64,000 nucleotides of DNA, from the NCBI GenBank assembly GCA_008330645.1, contig VLTN01000039.1, positions 1 through 64,000 of the forward strand, in the 5' to 3' direction. Both the position numbers and the translations under genes were made by a program. Below, in pieces: positions 59,463 through 64,000 of this stretch. The stretch comes from Cafeteria roenbergensis (Eukaryota > Sar > Bigyra > Bicosoecida > Cafeteriaceae). Positions within the stretch are counted from its first letter, which is position 1. Each line of letters starts with the position of its first letter. The notes under the pieces were generated by a model. The model was not told where the DNA came from, searched no databases, and saw only the letters and a program-made list of their open reading frames with translations.

Positions 59463-62400
59463 TCAGGGCTTGGCCTCCGCGGCCTTGTGCTGCTCGGCCA
59501 GGACCTGGACGACCGTTTGGGGCCACTCGTGCCACGACGACATGCGCGGCGTGTCGGAGATGTGGCGGTTCCACGGCTGGGAGAAGAGGACGTGCTGCCA
59601 CTTTGGCTCCTGCGAGCCGGTGACGGAGGGCTTGTCGTCGATGAGGATGGCGCCTTGGATGTGCGTCTTGTCCCTGGCGATGATGAGGCGCGAGCACCAG
59701 TCGATTCCCATGTGCTCCTGCACCCACGCGAACTTCTCGGCCGCGCAGGCCGCGTAGCAGGAGGGGTGGGGGGCGGTCAGGATGCGCACGTCGAAACCGG
59801 CCTCCAGCATGGCGCGCATGGACTCCACGGCGCCTTCGATGGGCGGCATGGCCAGGAACAGGCCTGGCTCCGCGATGGCCTCGAGCACGGATTCGCGCAT
59901 CTCGACCGGGAAATTGGCCTCGAGCTCGTAAAGGGCGCGAGAACGAATCATCGCCGAGTCGAGCTCGGCGCGGTCCGGGTGCTTTCGCACCCAGCGCTCG
60001 ATGAAGGCGGCGTCAAAGTCCACAAGCGTCGAGTCCATGTCCACGAGCACAACGCCCGCAGAGGGCCGCGAGCTGCCCATGGACGTGTCGCCGGAGGCCC
60101 CAGCGACCGAGCCCATTGCGTGGGAGCGAGGGACGGCGGCGGCGGCAGCAGTAGCAGCCGCCGCAGGCACGGGCGTCGTCGGCATGAATCCTGAAGAGGT
60201 GCTCGAAGCGGACCCCGCCCTTGCGGCGGGCGAGGAGGCGGCCGCCGACACGGGCCGTGCGGGGGGGGCGGAGCCACCGGACGCCGAGTGCGCGGCCCAG
60301 GACGGCGTGGCCATGCTGGCGGGAGCGGCGGGGCCGGCAGCTGGCGCAGGGCGGTGGGCCTCAGCGATGGGAGCCATCGCCTGTGTTCCCATCGGTGGCG
60401 TGGGCATCGGGCCCGAGACTGGGCTAGGGATGGCGGCAGAGGCGCCAGAATTGGCGGGGCTGGCGACGGGACGGCTGGCCGCGGGAGGCACGGACGTCCC
60501 CTTGGGGGCGAGGCCTGCAGCGATTGCGGCGTCCAGCGGCACCGCGATGGAGTTGCCGGACCTTGACAGGGCCAAGAGGGCATCGGGCGGGATCACCAGA
60601 ACCGGCGCACCCTGGACCAGCGTTGCGAACGGCTGGCTCATGAGCGACGGCGGGTCGGGCGAGGACAGGCCCGCGGCAGCGCGACGGCTCTGCCGGCGTG
60701 CGGCAGAGCCCGAGGCCCAGGACCCTTGTCGCACGGACGTCATGCGGTTGCGCGCCGACGCGGAGAGCGCCGTGCCGCCCGCGCTGAAGTCCGACGCTGC
60801 GTCGGAGTCCTCCCCCCGCGCGGCGGCGGCAGCTGCATGCAGCGCCTCCTCGTCCTCGGAGTCGCCGCCGGCGCGGAGGGAGGAGAGGGACCCAAAGGAG
60901 GCCGCTGAGCGCACGGAGCCCGCAAAGGAGGGCGTGAACAGCGGGGAGGGGGAGGTGCCGTCCCACACGGAGAGGGCCGGGGTTCCGGGGCCCCGGGCGT
61001 CGAGCTCGGGCGTGGAGCCGTACACGGAGCGCAGGCCGGGGGCAGGGTCGGCAGCCGACGCCTCCGTGGCGGCCGCGCTCCCAGTGGCGGCGGCCGCCAC
61101 GGAGGAGGCCTTGTCCATGGCAACGGCCTTGCTGATGGGGCCCGTGCGCTCGTCCTTGGCCGGGGCCACGGCGAGGGCGTCGATGATTCCGCGATACTCG
61201 CTGGTCATGGCGCTGAAGCTGAACTGGCGGAGCACCCGCTCGCGGCCGCGGCGACCCATCGCCGCGCGCAGGGCTGGGTCGCGGTAGAGCTTCGCCACAG
61301 CGTCGGCGATTGCGGTGGCGCTGCCGGGGCGGATGAGCAGGCCTTCCTCGCCGTCAGAGAGGGCTTCCGGGATGCCGTCGATCTTGGATGCCACAACCGG
61401 GCGGCGCATGGCCATCGACTCGCAGATGACCAGCGGAAGGACCTCGTTGAGCGACGGGACCACGATGACGTCCGCGGCTAGGTAGAAGCGACGGACGTCC
61501 TTCTGGATGTCGAGGATGACAACGCGGTCAGCGAGCCCGGCGTCTGCGAGCACCTTCTTGATCTCCTCAATGTAGTCGATCTCGTGCTGGCGAATGTAGC
61601 GCGCCCCGACGAGGACGAGCTTGGCGTTGGTGAGGCCGTCTCGCTTCACGAGGCGGGTGAAGGCGCGCGCGGTGTTGATTTGCGCCTTGCGCTTGCAGAT
61701 GGTGCCGAGGTGGAGGATGAGGAAGTCGTCCTTGGACACCCCAAGCTTGGCCCGCTCGGCGTCGCGGTCCATGGCTTCCACAGCGGCGTCCAGCTTGCCG
61801 AGGGGGATGCCGTTGTACACGACGGACGCCCGGGCATCGTCGAAGAGGCCGTCGTACAGCTGACGCTGCACGTGAGCGGGGAAGACGATTTTCGAGGCCT
61901 TGGTGAAGGCCTCGCCGATGACGTCGGGGGTGATGTGAGAAGTGAGGAAGGTTTTCTCAGCGTACTCCTTCATCTGGTCGCGAGGCCAGGCCTCGTGGAT
62001 GACCCAGAGACTCGGCACGGCGACCTCCTTGGCGAGGCACACGACCTCTGCCCGCATCATGGTGTTGGCCAGCACGAGACCGCACTCGCGGATGACGTCT
62101 CGCATCTTGGCCTCGTAGCCGGCCACCTCGGTGGGGAGGTGGATCACGTCGCAGCCGAGGGCCTCGAAGTCCTCGCGCATGGGGCCGTCCTTGGGAGTGA
62201 TGATGAGCACTCTTTGGTCCTCGGCGAGCCGGGTAGCCAGAAAGAGGACGCAGTTGTTCGCGCCGTTGCGCTCCAGGGAATGCGAGCACAGAGCGACCGG
62301 CTTGCGCGCCATTGGTGGCAGGCCGGCGGGGTTTCCGCTGGTGTCGGGCGAGGGGATAGCCTCGGGGTCGAGCGTAGCCAGGCTCCAGTCGGAGCCGGTA

Positions 62401-63191
62401 CGAGTTGGCGCGAGGCTGCCGCCGGAGCCCTTGGTGGGGGGGATGGGCCGCCTGCGGTGGGGTCACGCGGGGCACGGGGGGCGGGCGCAGTGGGCGGCGA
62501 AGGCGCGATGCCGCAAGGCAGGATCGGGGGAATGTCGTGCAAAACAGAGGCCCACGGCAGTGATTCCGTGGGTCACACGGGCCATCGCGCGGGGCTGCAA
62601 GAGCCCCCGGAATCGGCCCCGGGCCGGCGGCTCGCACTTTGGGCTCGCCGGGAAGGGCTTGGCGGGGGGCGAGGCGCGATCAGGGTGTGCAAGCGACGGC
62701 TGGTCGCGGGAGGAACAGTGACATTCCACGCGCCAGGTTGACGATCGCACGCGCTGACATCGCAATCAGCAGGTGTGACCCGTCGCGAGAACAGCCGGTG
62801 CGGCCGCGGCCCCTGCCCCAACCTGGCCCGGGTTGACCACCTGCGGCCGGCAACCAGCGAGCCTGGCATGTCGTCCCGCAGGAGGGCAGGGCGGGTGAGG
62901 CCCTGCTGGCGGGGCAGTGCGGGGGGCGGATCGAGGACCCAAGCGGCGGCTGACTGACCCAGCCAGCGCATTTGTGTTCCGAACGCGTGGCAGGCTTGGC
63001 GAATCGCTTGCACGCGGCCCCGGCCGCGGTGGGGCGCGCAACACGCGTGGCCCCGGTACCGGCAACCTTGCCGCGGAACGCCGCGGCCGTGCACGCCGGT
63101 GTGGTGCAGCGGCCGGGCTGCGAGGGGCGGGCGGCGGACGGAGGCTGGCTCACTTGGAAGCAGCAAGAACGGGGGCGGCCGTTGACGCCAT
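59463..63191 (-). CDS. GT4 glycosyltransferase fused to 5'(3')-deoxyribonucleotidase, two exons
   Basis: Exon 1 (63191-63154, 38 nt) codes MASTAAPVLAAS; a 702-nt intron (GTGAGC...ACCGCAG) joins in phase 2 to exon 2 (62451-59463). The sum is in frame, 1008 residues. Residues about 59-445 are a GT-B retaining glycosyltransferase of the GT4 type: SHSLERNGANNCVLFLA, SVVYNGIPLGKLD, LILHLGTICKRKAQ, and the catalytic E-x7-E in NEVLPLVICESMAM, then RPVVASKIDGIPE. A Ser/Ala/Pro linker runs to about 805. Residues 810-1008 are a HAD-fold nucleotidase of the NT5C/NT5M group: VVLVDMDSTLVDFD (motif I), VRILTAPHP (motif II), ARDKTHIQG and ILIDDKP (motifs III-IV). It would dephosphorylate (d)NMPs. No signal or membrane segment is evident, suggesting a cytosolic protein. 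Confidence 0.92.
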
Positions 63192-64000
63192 GGAAGGCCT
63201 AGTGCTGGGTCGGAGGGGACGGGTTCCGCGGGGGGGGAAAGGGGCGTGTGCTGACGAAGTTCTCGCCTCGACGCTCGCAATGTGTGCCGAACACGCGTCA
63301 GGCGAGGCCGGGCATTTCGCAGAAATATTGTGCGGCTCTGCATGCCCGCCGGAACTGCAATCGCCGAGTCCATGCAAGGGCGATGGGCAGGCAGCGCAGG
63401 CCATGTGCAGCTGCCCACGGAAAGGGCCCGCCCCGCATGCCTACGCTTGCGTACAAGCTTGGCGCGCCGGCAACGATGGGTTCCAGCTCGAAAATGGCGC
63501 AGGCGCGCGCGCTCGTGCGAGCTCCGCGAACGTGCACTGCGTCAGGGTCCCAAGGGTGACTAGAAGCGCTGCCGGCCTGGTGCGGCCGCGGCTGCTCTGT
63601 GCTGCATCGTTTGCTGCGCCGAATGGCTGTTGCGAGCCGCGCAGCAGCCCGCTCTGCCGGCGTGCGGCCGCGGCAACGCTCGGCTGAGGCGGCGACGACA
63701 AACGAGAGGCGGGCTGGCCCCGCCACGAATGGGCAGGTGCTATCGCCCCAACCCTCTTAGCCACGCGAGCACCCAAGTGGGAGGCGCGTGGGGCGCGCCT
63801 GCGCGCGGCAGCGGCCCGATGCTGAAGGCGCTCGACGCGCCGATCTGCGCATGCTGGGAGCGCAAGGCACGTGCAGCCGCCGACAGCTGCGCCCCCCGGG
63901 GTGCCCAAGGTGGGGCCGGGGCGACTTGGAGCGCGGTGGGAGCCTGGCTCGCGGCAGGTCGGCGGCCTGCTCGTGCATCGGCTGGGCGGCAGAGCCGCAA
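63192..64000. other. No convincing gene at right edge
   Basis: 809 bp upstream of the glycosyltransferase fusion. ORFs on both strands have shadow composition or non-ATG starts. The part next to 63191 must contain the fusion's promoter. Confidence 0.4.

Noticed and set aside
60001-61287. 428-residue plus-strand ORF
   Set aside because: Antisense of the linker and glycosyltransferase part of the fusion; Ala/Gly/Glu composition without motifs.
1-64000. Search for tRNA, rRNA, riboswitch, CRISPR array, bacterial promoters and integrated viral element
   Set aside because: No cloverleaf, direct-repeat/spacer array or viral hallmark gene was seen by eye; the gene structure is nuclear eukaryotic.

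Overview
This is GC-rich (roughly 70% by eye) nuclear DNA of a protist. The genes are eukaryotic: SAP18, Rae1, a formin, sestrin, RNase H2 subunit C. They carry GT-AG introns with GTGAG-type donors, long alanine/glycine/serine-rich inserts and putative mitochondrial presequences (thioredoxin, RadA). Sestrin, an organellar RadA and a possible Crinkler-like nuclease ORF would fit a heterotrophic stramenopile such as a bicosoecid (Cafeteria-like) flagellate. That placement is inference. I saw no tRNA, rRNA, CRISPR array or bacterial-style operon.

Layout. 1-5.4 kb is mobile and accessory: a nuclease-like ORF with a duplicated 3' end, a LINE remnant ending in a restriction-like endonuclease, and a pogo/Tigger-type DNA transposon with candidate terminal inverted repeats. 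5.5-21.8 kb is gene-dense: RecQ helicase, an SQR/NDH-2-like flavoprotein, an EF-hand protein, a small unknown gene, sestrin, SAP18, an orphan bacterial-type ABC ATPase and a mitochondrial-type thioredoxin. 22.1-30.3 kb has recognisable genes (RNase H2C, a C2/coiled-coil protein, possible MYND and TPR segments, the formin N-terminus) whose frames jump repeatedly, often at homopolymer runs; this suggests consensus errors or decay. 30.3-64 kb is clean again: formin FH2 domain, RadA, a WW-domain protein, a peroxidase/cytochrome/reductase fusion, a giant armadillo protein, a PDZ protein, FG-repeat Rae1 and a glycosyltransferase-nucleotidase fusion.

Exon models were built by hand. Where several exons were joined, the summed coding length was checked to be divisible by three, and it is for RecQ, SAP18, thioredoxin, the WW gene, the armadillo gene, Rae1 and the glycosyltransferase fusion. 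Introns are 5'-biased, often after a first coding exon of only 30-40 nt.

The genes do not form one pathway. Themes are genome maintenance (RecQ, RadA, RNase H2C), nuclear export and transcription (Rae1, SAP18), redox and nutrient sensing (flavoprotein, thioredoxin, sestrin, peroxidase fusion) and cytoskeleton/scaffolds (formin, armadillo, PDZ, WW). The best candidates for something undescribed are the secreted/membrane peroxidase-DOMON-b561-b5-reductase chain (39.0-44.2 kb), the glycosyltransferase fused to a 5'(3')-nucleotidase (59.5-63.2 kb), and a sestrin that seems to have lost its peroxidase residues while keeping most of its leucine pocket.
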